From positions 27,724,654 through 27,788,653 of the forward strand of contig OX359250.1 of NCBI GenBank assembly GCA_947179485.1: a stretch of 64,000 nucleotides of DNA, given 5' to 3'. The notes under the pieces are model-generated. The model worked only from the letters and a program-made list of their open reading frames with translations, did no database searches and was not told the DNA's origin. Shown here piece after piece: positions 47,375 through 60,984 of this stretch (within the stretch, counting starts at the first letter, position 1; every line of letters begins with the position of its first letter). Made by a program: the position numbers and the translations under genes. The DNA comes from Allacma fusca (taxonomy: Eukaryota > Arthropoda > Collembola > Symphypleona > Sminthuridae).

Positions 47375-47842
47375 ATGGACACAAGATCTATTCAACACAT
47401 GCTTAATGCTATATTTAACTGGTATCACATCAAGATACCCTTTCATGTACTTGCAGCAGACGAATTTAACAATGTTTTCAAAGAAATAAACGCTCCTGCG
47501 ATTTTTATTGTCAATACGGATGTTATTTCAAGACCCGGAAAACATTGGATATGCATGTATAAAATAAGCTATAAACAATTTGAAGTATTTGATAGTTTTG
47601 GTAAAGATATTTCTCAATATCGTAATATACACATACCACGGAATTTTATTATCAGAGAGAATTGTAAAATCTTACAGAATGTGCGGTCAGAAATGTGTGG
47701 ACAGTTTTGTGTAATGTTTGCTTACAGTAGGACCATAGGAATACCTTATAAAATATTCATATCTCAATTTAAATCTAATACATTGTATAATGATAAAATA
47801 GTATCTTTGTTTACATACAAGATATTGAGTAGTGTAAAATAA
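47375..47842 (+). CDS. Adenain-like cysteine protease (copy B)
   Basis: Same as 20809..21276, identical protein. Confidence 0.88.
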   Translation: MDTRSIQHMLNAIFNWYHIKIPFHVLAADEFNNVFKEINAPAIFIVNTDVISRPGKHWICMYKISYKQFEVFDSFGKDISQYRNIHIPRNFIIRENCKILQNVRSEMCGQFCVMFAYSRTIGIPYKIFISQFKSNTLYNDKIVSLFTYKILSSVK

Positions 47843-47968
47843 TGTTGGTCAATAAATGAATGTGTGTGTAATTGTGTAAGTCGTTATTGTGTAAAAGTTA
47901 AATAAAGATTCGGCCCTGTACATACACAAGAACAGTTTCTCATTTCTACTCATTGTGAAAACAACGTC

Positions 47969-48637
47969 ATGGAAATTGGAACTGAAGAAAATAATTTAAT
48001 TAACTATTCCTTCCCCCACCCCAGTACAATATCGATTGCAGGCAGCACACAGGGTGGTAAAACGTATAAGACGCTTGAAATAATACGCAGGCGCTTTGAA
48101 CTATTTGAAAAGAGATTAGAAAAGGTCATCTACGTCTATAGCGATTTTCAGAAAGAGTTTTATAAATTAAAGGAAGAAGATAAAAATATAATATTTACAA
48201 ATAATCTCCTCGATATTGAAAAGTTGACTAGTGATCCTTGTTTAATTGTTATCGACGACCAGCAGGATACGTTTTCAAAGAAGGAAAACTTGGAACTTGT
48301 GACTCGCTATTTTATAAAACATTCACATCACCGAGGAGCGAGTATAATATTAATTCTTCAAAATCCATTTGTGAAAGGGTTAAGAGAGATAAATTTAAAT
48401 ACGCAGATATTACTGTTGTTCGATAATCCCAGAGACCGCAGTGTAATCACTAATATCGCCAAACAAGTTTGCGCAGGTCAGACCAACTTTTTGACTTCAG
48501 CCTATATTAAGGCCGTGTCAAGTCGACAGTATGGCTACCTACTTTTAGACATGCACCCCAAAAACAAGTCATTTCCTTATTGGGTTAGAAATTCAGTTTT
48601 TCCGGACAACAATGGTGAAGTCTACGCTCCCCAATAA
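47969..48637 (+). CDS. A32/FtsK-HerA-type packaging ATPase (copy B)
   Basis: Same as 21403..22071, identical protein. Confidence 0.9.
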   Translation: MEIGTEENNLINYSFPHPSTISIAGSTQGGKTYKTLEIIRRRFELFEKRLEKVIYVYSDFQKEFYKLKEEDKNIIFTNNLLDIEKLTSDPCLIVIDDQQDTFSKKENLELVTRYFIKHSHHRGASIILILQNPFVKGLREINLNTQILLLFDNPRDRSVITNIAKQVCAGQTNFLTSAYIKAVSSRQYGYLLLDMHPKNKSFPYWVRNSVFPDNNGEVYAPQ

Positions 48638-48639
48638 AA

Positions 48640-48969
48640 ATGGTGTTGAATAATTCATTTGAAGAAAACTGTCAGTTCCTATTTCAAATTGCAACAGTCA
48701 AATCAAAGCTGAATGCTAGGAAACTAGTCCAAAATGCATCAGATTCGCAAATACGTGCACTACTAGAAATTATACACAATTTTAATCTATTTTGCAAAAC
48801 GGAAACAACCCAAGTTTGTAAATTCGCTAGGAAAGTTAAAATATATTCCAATGATAAAAACGCCGCAAAGCGGTTTCTTTTGAGAAATCCCAATCTAGTC
48901 AAAACCATATTAGCAAGCGTATTTCTAAAAGTGTTTATTGGTGAAATAATTCTATCGTATACAGAGTAA
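48640..48969 (+). CDS. Small Polinton-type protein (copy B)
   Basis: Same as 22074..22403 with Arg to Gln in ENC-Q-FLF. Confidence 0.6.
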   Translation: MVLNNSFEENCQFLFQIATVKSKLNARKLVQNASDSQIRALLEIIHNFNLFCKTETTQVCKFARKVKIYSNDKNAAKRFLLRNPNLVKTILASVFLKVFIGEIILSYTE

Positions 48970-49604
48970 TGGCTAAAGTAATGCGAGTTATTTCGCCTGC
49001 TCTTTATGAAGAGCTTATGAAGCTATATAAAAGCGAAATAAATAAACCAATCGAACAAAATAAACCCGCATCAGCGGTAGAAAACCCCAGTGAAAATCCC
49101 CATCCTATTTCTTCAATTAAGCATATTGAAACCAGTCTTCCCGCCGCTGCAACAAATAATTCAAGTGAAAAGGTTTCTTCGAACCTCCCCTTTCTCCAGG
49201 GGGATTTAACGCAAAAACCAAAGAAACCAAAATTTATTAAATTATGCTGTTGTCAAAATATTGGAAGTTCCACGTGTCAAAAACTTAAAGCACCAAAGTG
49301 GAAAACACTGGATGATGCAAGTAAGGATATTCCTATGGAATACGTGAAAGATTCTCAGCATGTGAATGCTGAAACAAATTCAACTTCTAATATTACGACA
49401 GCAAGCGACATCTCTGAGAGAGAAAAACCTGGGGAAGATGTTGATGCTGTTGGGGATAATAATATTAATGACCGTAAGAGTTCGCTGAGGCCTAGAAAAA
49501 ATCAACGAGGCTACGGTGGAAAACGAAAAGCGAAAAGCATTAGAAAGTGTAACACGTTAAAAAAATACGTACATAAGAACACTCGGAGGAATCGAAAAAA
49601 TTAG
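48969..49604 (+). CDS. Basic-tailed protein (copy B)
   Basis: Same as 22403..23038, identical protein. Confidence 0.6.
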   Translation: MAKVMRVISPALYEELMKLYKSEINKPIEQNKPASAVENPSENPHPISSIKHIETSLPAAATNNSSEKVSSNLPFLQGDLTQKPKKPKFIKLCCCQNIGSSTCQKLKAPKWKTLDDASKDIPMEYVKDSQHVNAETNSTSNITTASDISEREKPGEDVDAVGDNNINDRKSSLRPRKNQRGYGGKRKAKSIRKCNTLKKYVHKNTRRNRKN

Positions 49605-49631
49605 TTTCCGCTTTGGAAGCGTTCAGTCAAC

Positions 49632-50160
49632 ATGGGTTCGCGAGTTATTATTCTGGCTCTCTATTTATTTTTATTAAACGGCATTACTTCTTCAGATTCA
49701 AGTTTGGACGCGGTTAAAGCACCAGCTAGTAGCACCAGCGATGGTAGAAATGAGAAGTACAAATGTAGTCATCATCGAGTTTGTTCACCTCTCGCTCAAG
49801 ATGTGGCGCTGAATGACGGGGCGACGTCGACCGAACGGTTGTTAATTCACCTTCACGCTGTTCTCAAGCATCTATTGCAGGACGCGCGTAAATACAAGAA
49901 CGGGAGCACAAGTGTGCCCACAGAGGGAGATAATGTGACCACGCATGAGAACTCTGCGGGTAAGATTATTTTTCCTGAACTCGATCAAGTCCCCTCCCCA
50001 CTTTTTCCTCCAAGCAACATTCATTTTAACTGTGTAACTTGTCGTGCTTACAGCTACCTACACTTCGGTGATACTTTTGTGTGTGCTTGTCTCCATCAAG
50101 ATATACAAATTTACGTCAAAGCTGGTTAGTGAGTGGAAAGCTAGGAACAACAATAATTAA
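49632..50160 (+). CDS. Type I membrane protein, two exons (copy B)
   Basis: Same gene; exons 49632..49959 and 50054..50160. Identical to copy A in the visible frames. Confidence 0.65.
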
Positions 50161-50164
50161 AACC

Positions 50165-53100
50165 ATGGAAGGAGCAAACCAAGAAAACATAAACGAGCCA
50201 ATTGCTGGACCGTCCCAATCAAATAGAAATGAGGACAACGGAGTAGTGTTCAATACAAATTTAGCATATGAGACGACCCAAAGACCGGATCCTATTACAT
50301 CTGGATTTTTAAGATCGGTATGTAATTTTTATTGTCTAAAAAGTATTATTGTGCGGTTGAGTACCGATATTTATTTTCCTAAACCGTTTCGAAAAACTAT
50401 TCATTTCGCGTGAAAAACACGATCGGTTTATTTATATTGTTGTTTTTATCGAAGCGTAGATTTAAACGTTATCAAGCCACGATTTTTTTGTTTTTATTTC
50501 AGGAACTTTATTGTTCCATGCCTGACTGTATTTTTCGATGTCGGACACATATCCAATACGCCTGCCATCTCGAAGAAAATCATTTGTGTGAGCATTGTGG
50601 GAAATATTGTTCCTGGAAGAGGGCTCACACCTGCCCATCTGTCGGAGATCGACTCGGTCATGTCGATGCAAACTATCCTCTAGACTTGACAGACTTTGCA
50701 GAACTAAGTCGCAGTCACCTTGGAGTAATAGTTCATTATGCTTACCGTCATCCCATAAACACGCGGGACATTGAAACGGCTTTTAAAGAAACATATCCAG
50801 CTTTGGACAAGTTACTAACTGAACTTCTTGTTATCCACGGAAATATGCGTGTGGAGCTGAGCACATCAGTCCTAATGGAAAAGGATATTACACTAGGCGA
50901 TGATGGGGAGTTGTCCACAAAATCGGCTATGATTTACTTCAAGTCCGGAAATCATGACTTATTTGATTCGACCGGTATTGAAACTTTAGTGTGGCGGGGA
51001 GCTGGGGAAGTTGTGGATAAACTAGAAACTTTTGTTCAGAATGGGAGCGGTTGGAGAGTAGCTAGTATTGACCACTTGGAAGTAAAGGTTGGTGAACTTA
51101 GACTTTTTCAAAATGCTCGCGTTCGGGGTTATTTACCAATTCCGTTTAAAAGAAACCCGATGGGTTGTGTTAACTTTAAAAACTTTGATAATGATTGCTT
51201 CAAGTATTGTGTAACAGCATCCATGTTTTGGAAACAGAAAATTAAAGAAAATGAATTAGAGCGTAAGGGCGATAAAAATCTTAAAAATCATGACACGTGG
51301 AGAAAATATATGAGTAAAATTGATTTTTCAAACATTCCCCAAGGATTTGTCAATCCCTACGAAGACCTTCCAAAATTTGAAGAAAACAATAACGTTTCAG
51401 TTACCGTATTTACACACAAGGATGAAAACGTAATACTTATGAGAGCCAGCAAACAGAAATTCGAGATTAAAATTAACTTGTTTTTAATTCACAAAAAAGA
51501 AAATAATTCATCACGCGAAGAATCATCCGACTTGTTTCATTACGTACTAATTGTTAATTTGGAAAGATTTCTCAGAGAGGCGGGTGAGCTATGTCACTTG
51601 TATTGTGACAAATGCTTCCGTAAATTTAAAACTAAGCGGAAACAAGTGAATCACGCGTCCAGATGTACATATAATATTGATCCAGGCGAAGAAAACGCTG
51701 CTAACAAAATCGAATACGTGTTTCCAGCTGAGGATGAGGCATTGGAATTCAAGAGACTTGAAATGCTACACCCCTTTCCGTACTTTGCAACTTTCGATTT
51801 TGAATGCTACAGCAAACCTTTGGTGGGAGACGGGCCAGAAAATCAATCGGAGAATGAGCAGCTGGAAGTTGGCGGGAAGAGAAAAAAAGTCTCTGCAACC
51901 GTCAAAAGGTACGAGTTTATTCCAGCAAGTTACTCTCTTGTAGTAGTACATAACACCAACAACCGCGGGGAGCTGGTGACGACAGAATATTATTGTGGAG
52001 AGAATCCCGTCCAACACTTTTTTTCCCGCGCGTTCTACTGGGGGAAAACCTTGCTAGAACGCATACGGAATACAAATAACATGATCGATCCTACAGATGA
52101 AGAAAAATCATTACACCGGGCTGCAACGCATTGTCAGCATTGCAAGCGTGAATTCACTTCTTCAACACAGCAAGGGTTCTCTGAGCATCAACTTGCATTT
52201 GACTTGTTCTCCGAAGACGGGAAATTGCTTTACGAATCGCCCAGTGAAGACAGCGAAATTGAAGAAATTGACTCAACCAAGAAAGAACCCAAAAAAGATG
52301 AAAGCTATATCCGACCAGTCATAAAATGTTATAATCACAATCATGATACAGGTTTATATGTCTCTTCAATTTGTCAGTCTTGCAATCTTAAAATAAGGTA
52401 CAAATTTGAATTTCCATTAATAGCGCATGGAGGGAGCAATTTTGATTTTCACCTTCTCTTGAAGCACGCCGACAATACATTTTTTAATTATGAAAATATA
52501 CATGTAATTGCAAAAACAGGAGAGAAATTTGTCCAGATGACCATTGAAGGTAGAGATATGTACATACCAAAGTTGCATACTAATTATGGAGGTTCCAAAT
52601 ATAATAAGAGCAAGCTGACATGTGGTAATAGAAAGGTTAAACTAAGATTTTTAGATTCATGTCAGTTTCAACCGAGCTCACTAGCCCAGCTTGTGAATAA
52701 ACTTCAATTGGAAAATTCTCCCCATTTTTCCCTGCTTCGACAAGTTGCTGAACGTTATTTATTTCCCACAGGAATCCTTGCCAGACCAAAACTTGACGAA
52801 TACAATGATTTAGCCTGGCAGGACTTACTTCTTGCCAAGATTCCGTTCCCATACAGTTATCTCTCCTCACAAGAAAAATTAAATCCAGGTGTTCCAATTC
52901 CGAGACGAGAAGAGTTTTACAACGAGCTCACGCATGAACCATGCACGGACTCGCAATGGTCAATGATAAATAAAATATGCAAAGTATTTCAGATTCAGGA
53001 TTTTAATACTTATGCACAATTGTACTGTGTGTTGGATTCTGTTCATTTGAGTATTTGTTGGCTGAATTTTGTTCTCAATGGTATGAAATTGTACGGTTTA

Positions 53101-54657
53101 GACCCCACGTATTGTTGTACATGCTCCAGCTATAGTTGGCAATGCTGGCTGTACTCTTCTGGCGAGAGTATAGAATATATTAGAGATAAAAATATGTACG
53201 ATATGATAAAGTTAGGTATAAAAGGAGGACAGTCCTTTGCGACCCGAAAGATTACCAGAGCAAACACGCCCAGAAGTGCTTTCGGATACAATTCCGAGAA
53301 GCCCCCAAAAGTCGTAATTTATTTCGATATTGTAAGTTTGTATTCACATGCAATGCAATCTTTTAAATATCCTCATTCTGAATACAAATGGGAGACTTTG
53401 GACACTCTCAATGGTATAAATTGGTTAGACGAACAGCTACTCAGCCAGGTCAATTCCAAAGGCTACATTGTAAAAGTTGACTTAGAATACCCTGAGAGTA
53501 TTCAGAATGAGACAGCTTCTCTCCCCCTGTGCCCAGAAAAGCGATGTGTGAAACTCGAGTGGTTGTCAGAGCAACAGCGCGAGACCCTCTCCAGTCTTGG
53601 AAGGGTGAGTGCAAACTCTTTCCTCAACATTCCCAAGTTGTTACTTCATTGCTATCCACGACTCGAATATGTAGTACATTACAGAACACTTGCTTTTTAT
53701 TTGGCAAAAGGAATGAAATTAGTAAAAATCCATTCAGGGTTTTCATTTACCGAGAAGGCTTACCTACGTAAGTTCATACAGGATAATATTGAAAGACGCA
53801 GAATAGCTAAAACTGAATCAGAAAGGTCTGATCTCAAGCTGATAAATAATGGAACGTATGGTATGTCTCTCAGAAATAATGAGAACCTCTTTACAGTCAA
53901 ATTTTGCAGGTCAGCAGCCAAGGCTCGAGCTTACCTTGCCGATCCCGAATGTGTAGATTTTTCCATTTTAAACAAAAACGTCAGCATTGTGAAGTTCAAA
54001 CCTAAATCAGTAACGCTTTCAACTCTTATTCAGTGTGGAATGTCTGTTTTAGATTTAGCCAAATTAATTTTCTATTCTGGTTATTATGACAACTTATTCA
54101 GTATTTTTAATGATCGTATATCAGTAAATTATTCAGACACTGATAGTGTTATATGTGAAATTCTGGGCGAGGAAAAACTAATTTGGAGCGAGCTGGTTGA
54201 AAATAGACATTTTTTCGATTTTAGTAAAATACCAAACAAACATGAAATATTTAAATTGCATCAACATATACCCAATCTAAGAGATGATAATAAAAATGAG
54301 TCGGGAAAGTTTAAAATCGAATCGCTGGACGTGTCTGAGGTTATCAGTCTCAAGAGCAAACAGTACAGTTTGCTCTTCCACGATAAAAGTATCGATATGA
54401 AAAATAAAGGCGTGCCAGCATATGCTCTTAAACATTTTTGCGCTCATGAAACATATAAAGACGTAGTGGAAAAAAATATTGTAAAAAAACTTAATGTAAA
54501 TTTAATTCGTTCTACTAATCATACATTAAATTTTGTATGCATGAATAAGGTAGGAATGCATGCACTGGATATGTATCGCTGCTATCCAGATAACGAAGAT
54601 TGCAATTATTCATTACCATTTGGCCATTATAAATTACTGTCAAAATCAATGCAATAA
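50165..54657 (+). CDS. Protein-primed family B DNA polymerase (pPolB), full gene (copy B/C junction)
   Basis: Third occurrence of the polymerase, with exons 50165..50317 and 50503..54657. It is intact and carries the same motifs as 23599..28091. Visible amino-acid differences from the 23599 copy are Gly to Ser just after the Exo I FDFECY, Val to Phe before the Pol C motif (YDNL-F-SIF), Gln to Lys after FHD, Val back to Glu in CAH-E-TY, and Ile to Met one residue before the C-terminal Gln. None touches a catalytic residue. Confidence 0.93.
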
Positions 54658-54738
54658 TGAAATAAAATAAGTGCAAATATTGTGTAAAATACCAGTATTG
54701 TTTCTCACAAATTTATTACAGATTTCATCCAAAATCAA

Positions 54739-56381
54739 TCATTCAAAAATCATCTTGCTTTGCAATTCCATCAAACGATTTTCCTCGTATTTTTGTAGTG
54801 TAGTGGCTGAGGAAAGGGAAGCAAGGGTGAGAATACGATCTGCAGCAACATATTCATCCAGCACACAAATGTCATTTGGACTTTTACAACGAGTCCACAT
54901 TACATAATCCAAGCCAACACACAGTTGTGACTGGTCCAGAAAAATTGCAACCTTATTCAAATTTCTTCCTTGAGAGCGATGAGCTGTAACTGCATATCCA
55001 AGCTCCATACAGAACCTTTTACTGCATATTAGGGACCCAGTTGCATCATCCGTTTCAGAATCAGATTGTCGGAATATAGGGACACCCTTTCCTCTCTTGG
55101 TTTTGACAAACACATCTCCAGTATAATGTGGGAAATGAACCACCAGAAAATGTACATTTTTATCCAACCCTATACCTTCACTCTTACTATAATATACTAT
55201 ATCTTCAATACACCCTTCGGAACCATTACATAAACCAACGCGGGAGCAAATATTCCTCTGCAATATTATTTTTACTCCAATAGCTAGTTCCAGGGGACGT
55301 ATTCCATTCTCAATGTGAACAATCTCCTCGGTCGCAAAACGTGCGTACAATTGGTCCCTATAAGTGCAATAATATTAACAGTTTCAACACACATTTAGAA
55401 TTTATCTTTTGCACATGTAACTTACTGGTTGTAGTCCCACACAAGTCTCCTCAAAGGGAATATATGCAGAGCATCCCTGAATGTTTGTTTTTCTTCCTCG
55501 TTGAGTTTGTTCAACTGTCGGGAGCGAACAAATTCCAAATCTGATTGCACGCACTCACGTCTCTTTAATCTCCCCAAAAATTCCAAGAAACACTTCTGCT
55601 CGTCTCTATCTCCATGCTGACGGTACTGAGTGTCCAAAATTATTACCGTCTTAAAAGATTTGTATAATTTGTACACATCTCGTAGATGTGGGTTGTGCTT
55701 TGTAGACGATGGATAAAAAAGAGGGGAATCAGCGACTGCAAAATTTTGATAGACGTCCCCAAATAAAATGACGGACCTGCCAGCAAATGGTTTACCTGCA
55801 TGAGCCGGATCAACTCTGCGGAGAATATCGTCAATTTTTTTTAGCATGTTTTGTCCAATAAGAGAAAACTCGTCAATTACAATAATTTTTACATTGGAAA
55901 GTTTCTGTTTCTGTTTCTCTGTTGCAGTCGATTTGGTTGTATTTTCCACAACGATATCATCTGTCACTTCCTGTTCAATAATATTGCTTGCACGCCTTTC
56001 TTGAAAAGTTGGAATACAAAATGCGGAATGAATTGTTTCTCCTCCAATTAGAAAGCTGGCACTGCCGGTTAAACTGGCAAGAATATAATCAAAGTCGGAA
56101 CACTTTTGCTTCCTGATGTCAAAAAGATATTTTAAATGAGCTATCAATAACGATTTTCCTGTCCCTGCTATTCCTTGCGTTACACATTTGATTTGTGAAT
56201 CAGTTTGCTCTTCAAAAGGTTTTTCGATATGTGATTTAATCAAATTTACGAGATACTTTTGTTTCTCACTTAAATCCTCAAAAGGAATTTTCGGATATCT
56301 TGGTTTGACTTGCAAACGTTTCCATTGTTTTACCCACTTTTGAAACACTTTGGTGTCCACCTCATTTCCCGAATACTCCAT
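54739..56381 (-). CDS. Pif1/RecD-like SF1 DNA helicase (copy C)
   Basis: Same gene, with exons 56381..55426 and 55357..54739. It differs from copies A and B by Ser to Asn in the QLNKL-N-EEEK stretch near residue 294, outside the conserved motifs. Confidence 0.9.
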
Positions 56382-56699
56382 GGCTAAGCTTTAGATGCGA
56401 CTAGGAGACGTTTCTTCAAACATCGCAAATACTCAAATCTATAGAGCGGGAAAATATTTTATTTTGGAGGGAAAAATATTTAGCAGCGTGCTTGGGAGCG
56501 CAGCTTTCTGATCGATAACCGCATTCTCGCTACATGATAAAAGCAAAGGAGCCTAGGTTTTCTTTCAGTCTTTTTTCTCTCTTGCAACCAACCACATTCA
56601 TACAATTATACATTATACCCTAAGCAATCCCAAAAAAGCACATAGACCTACGTCTAGCTTACAAGTACCAAGTTTCTCAAATCACTTCATTTTAATACA

Positions 56700-57789
56700 A
56701 TGGCAGGTTAGTTCAAATCGTTTTATTTCAAAGTTTTTTTTATACTTAGCTCGTTTGTGATTTAAATTTACAAGTTAATTCAATAAAATATTTTTAAACT
56801 ATTAATCCATAGCTCGTGGAATTCGTTCTCGTGTAAAGTTGCAAAAATACGACCCCTATGCTCGGAATGCAAAGAAGCTGGCGTCACTGGACCTTTGCAG
56901 CAACTGGAGTTTCTTTGAGACGCCCGAGTGCATAATGGTCAGTAATTTTTAATTATCTGTTTGTTTACAGGCGGGGTTCATGCACGTTTGTTGTTCATCT
57001 GTGCCATTATGCTAAAATAAAAACAAAATTATTTTGTTTTCCCATACAGATTGATGACGACATCTCCGGTAGGATGGCTCACAATCCAGTACATCGCTGT
57101 GAATTTTTCTACCTGGGGAAACCTACCAATTCCGGCAAGCCGACTGTTGTAAAGTTTAGTCCCTATCAGGGATTAAAAATTGCAAGCTTTCTCAGCATGA
57201 TACTGGACCAATACGCTGAGATGACTGAGAATAAAATTTCCAAGCATTTGGAGGAGATTCCGGTTATTCCTTTTCTCCGCGGGAAAGAAGATCGGACGTA
57301 CTCCTCTAAAGACGAACATCGCCTGGAATTCTGGTCTCAACCCGATTTGGACTTGGGTAGCGTGAAAGCAAGCGTCTTGTTAAACAAGATAATTGGACTT
57401 CCTGAGGTTCTAATAAATACTCCAGTACCACTGGAGACGAGCGAGAAGTTAAAGGGGTAATTAAATAAATATTTTTAAAGTGTAATTTTAATACGTTTTA
57501 CTTTAGAAATTCTTTAAAATATGAATCTGCAATTGATGATTGTTTCAGGAAAGGAAAATTTAAAATTTGACATTGATCGTGAACTTGTATCTTTTACATT
57601 AGGTGGCCAGGACCAGTGTTGGCGTTCTCCATGTCAGCTTGCGCCAATTTGGAGTCGTTTATAGTGGAGAATAGGAAGGATGGGGACGATTTCCACGTTG
57701 CAGTTCGCCCCAAGCCACCCTACATGAAAAAGGATGGATTCCTCCGTGAGGAAACTGAGAGTGCAACTTCGGCCAGTCTCAAGGAGTAA
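56700..57789 (+). CDS. Unknown protein, four exons (copy C)
   Basis: Same gene; exons 56700..56706, 56813..56937, 57050..57456 and 57603..57789. Exon 3 is identical to the other copies. Confidence 0.7.
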
Positions 57790-58158
57790 TTCACTCTAAT
57801 CACCGATCCGGGATATCATCAGTAAATTGCGGTAGTTATATACTAGTAATGTATGCATGAAAATACACTCCTGAAGCTTGTAGTTTTCTAAATGACATTT
57901 TAATACTAAACCGGATCGATTAAATGTTTTTAGTAAAATACATTTCCCGTTGTAATTTCAATGATTTACTGTGTTAAATAAAGAAATGTTTGTTTTGAAA
58001 ATGCAATAATTATTCTATGCACTCACGTTTTTAATTTCCCAAAGCATCTTTTTTATTTCATACAAAATGTCAATATAAAATAATCATAATTATCAATATA
58101 TTATTCTGCTCCACACTTTGAAAAATACTACATATAAAACTACATTTAAACCAAATGA

Positions 58159-59439
58159 TTACATAGGATTGACAAACGTAAAATCAAAGTCTTCAAAGTT
58201 GTATTCAACGTCCTGAGCTTGCAGAGCTTCCAAGTCAAATGTCTCGATTGTCTGTTGAACAGAGCCAAGAATGTCAACGGAGGCGGTTCCCACAGTAGGA
58301 TTATCATCGATAGGTATTGATAAAGTCGCTGGAGATTGAACTGGGATTTCTTCGTTGCATTCCAAATCTACATATCAGTACATACAAGCATCTGAACTAT
58401 AGTTTACAATAAAAGCTATTGATAAGCATAGCGTTGCTGACAAAATTACTTTTAATATGTAAACCAGACTGAAGCTCATGTTCCCTTCCTTGCTCACATT
58501 GAAGCTGCTGCTGTCCTGCAACTTGCAACAATCCTCCATCAGTCAAGGGAAGACATTCAATTCTTGTTAACGGCGCAGCTTCGCCTTCACAGAAATATTT
58601 GAATATAAATATTAGTTTTATTCTGATAGCTCGATTGATATTGAGCCAGCGAAGACAAGCCGTTCTTCGGACAACCGTGACAGTTTGGCTACGCTTAAAT
58701 TGAGACCGCATGCGGTCTCAATTTAAGCGTAGCCAAACTGTCACGGTTGTCCGAAGAACGGCTTGCCTTCGCTGGGTATGTCAAACATACGAGGAATAAT
58801 GGTTCATATAAGTATGCACTATGTAATGATAATCAGAACAATTGTCTTACCTTTTGAATTTATAAATTTGACCCGTTTCCCCGACTGAAGCTGAATTTCA
58901 TTCTCCCCCCTTTGGAATTTTTCTGACTGACATTCTTCTAAGATTGCCATGATTTTTAATCGTTTTTCGTCCGTATCATCATGGGTGGATCGAATTGATT
59001 TACGTCTTGTTTTTTTAAGTACCGCTTGGTCTGAGGCTACACTTCGATCCTCGGAATATCTGCTGTCAATCAAATGCTGCCTGTTTGCACGAATATTCTC
59101 GGGAGCAGAATTAACCCCGGTATCACTACCACAGTCTTTGTTGTTCTTGCTCCCAACATCCTTGTTTTTAATAATTTTCATATCTGGAAATTCCCACGGT
59201 ACGGATGTAAATGGAACAACCTTCCCCCTGATGCTCAGAAAAAGTAATTTAACTCCGTTCCTCAGCGACACCCTGTCGCCTTCTTGGAATTCTATCCCCA
59301 ACTCTTCACTCATTTGTATAAACTTTTTGATCAACACGTGTTGATTCAAATCTGATTTTTTAGATTGACTGGATATCCAACCATCTTTATCCACTGGAGA
59401 CTTTTGTCTTGAACAATGAGGTAACGGTTGCAATGCCAT
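58159..59439 (-). CDS. Unknown repeat-module protein, three exons (copy C)
   Basis: Same gene; exons 59439..58851, 58584..58450 and 58367..58159. It matches copy A at the Arg position and has Val to Ala in exon 2 (GEA-A-PLTR). Confidence 0.7.
58646..58775. repeat. 130-bp palindrome (copy C)
   Basis: Same palindrome and same mismatch as in copies A and B. Confidence 0.95.
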
Positions 59440-59920
59440 TTGCTCAGCCTGTTTTTTATAAAATATTCTGAATTGCGCAATCTAAAATCGTGTGTTAGTT
59501 CACTTTGGCTTGGGTTTAGCTACTGAAGCCACTTCAGTTTCAACGTTAACTTAAATAACAAAGGTATGAGAATATCTTCTTGGATCGGAAATGAAATGTA
59601 CTCCGAATACTACAAAACCGTATTCTGTAAGTTAGTTCAATGAGTCGCAAATGAAAGACGGTCTTGAAGACATGGGGGGAGCATTGATTCCAGAACCTGA
59701 ACAATGACTATGAAAAGGTGGAATAATAAACACAACGATGTTACCGAAAAAGATGTCATTCTAAAAAAGATCGGAAGTGTCAAGTGCCCATAAAAGTTGA
59801 CTTTTGTAAATTTATTGAGTTTTATTTAAATGCAAACGACTGGAAAAACGTAAAACTAAATCCTAGCAGATGTGGTTCATTTCCAACATACTTACATGCA
59901 ATAAACCTGCAGAGAAGTGC

Positions 59921-60267
59921 AGAGATGTACACGGATTGAGATGCTCGGAGATGGTCTGAGATGGTTGTTATTGTTGGAGAGGGCAGGGAGAGATGAGCGG
60001 GTTGAGATGGTCGGAGATGGTCAAGATTGTTGAGATGGTCTGAGTGGGTCGAGATAATCATAGTGGGTTGAGATGGTCAGAGTGGGATGAGATAATCACA
60101 GTGGGTTGAGATGGTCAGAGTGGATCGAGATGGCCAGAGTGGGTCGAGATGGTCAGAGTGGATCGAGATAGTCAGAGTGGATCGAGATGGTCAAAGTGGG
60201 GTTGGGATAGTCAGAGTGGGTTGAGATGGTCAGAGTGTGTTGAGATGGGCAGAGTGGGTTGAGATGA
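59921..60267. repeat. 19-bp minisatellite (copy C)
   Basis: Same array as 6800..7146, again with unchanged unit number. Confidence 0.9.
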
Positions 60268-60436
60268 CCAACTCAATTCCAACTATGTACGAGCAAGTTT
60301 GTAAATCTCATGTTTACATGTTACTGAATATTTGCTGATGTAGTATTTTTATGAACAAACGATTAGCGTACGTTCTAGCGATTCATGTCCCTGCTGCAGT
60401 ATATGACATTACATTTTAGTAATCTCTTTCATCAAC

Positions 60437-60777
60437 ATGACGTTGGAGAACAGTAAGATATTTTTTATTTATATAAACTAGACATTTTCATTTCTCAACT
60501 ATCGAAACTATTTGTGCTTTTGGAATTTATAGGTTGTAGGCGTTACATTGATTGTATTCATTGCACGTCTTCTGGTTCTCAGTGGGTTAAACTCCTGAAC
60601 CAAACACAATGTTGTTCGTCGAACTTAAGCAAATTGGACGCTCTGTTTGTTTCCGTCACATCTGATGAAAAAGATTGCCCAATTCAACTTAATTCAAATT
60701 TAAGCTTGGGAATGGTGTTGGGTAAAAATAAATATTTGTACCGACTTTCGTATAATTATCAACCGTGTCAAAGATAA
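60437..60777 (+). CDS. Small Cys-containing protein (copy C)
   Basis: Same gene; exons 60437..60452 and 60533..60777. Identical exon 2 protein. Confidence 0.55.
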
Positions 60778-60984
60778 ATGAAACAAAATCTCTGTATAGG
60801 AACTGTGATCGTCTCGGTTCTTCTAATTTTTGGGTTAATCTGGATGTGTACTACAGCCAGAGTGAAAATGCGTTGCTTAAATTGGAATGAAACCTTTTCT
60901 GGTTTAGCTAGTACGCAGGAGAATATTAAAATCGCTACAAGTATCGAGTTGCAAGAGATCGACCTTCACGAGAGTGCTGCTTAA
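60778..60984 (+). CDS. Small single-pass membrane protein (copy C)
   Basis: Same as 7657..7863, identical protein. Confidence 0.55.
   Translation: MKQNLCIGTVIVSVLLIFGLIWMCTTARVKMRCLNWNETFSGLASTQENIKIATSIELQEIDLHESAA

Larger units (their letters stand above)
26556..53121. repeat. Tandem unit, copy B (26,566 bp)
   Basis: Second complete copy, head to tail with copy A. It is longer by 10 bp in the (AT)n tract and 1 bp near 42185. It holds a full set of the unit's genes, including the region corresponding to copy A 10880-26555 that copy C lacks. Confidence 0.98.
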
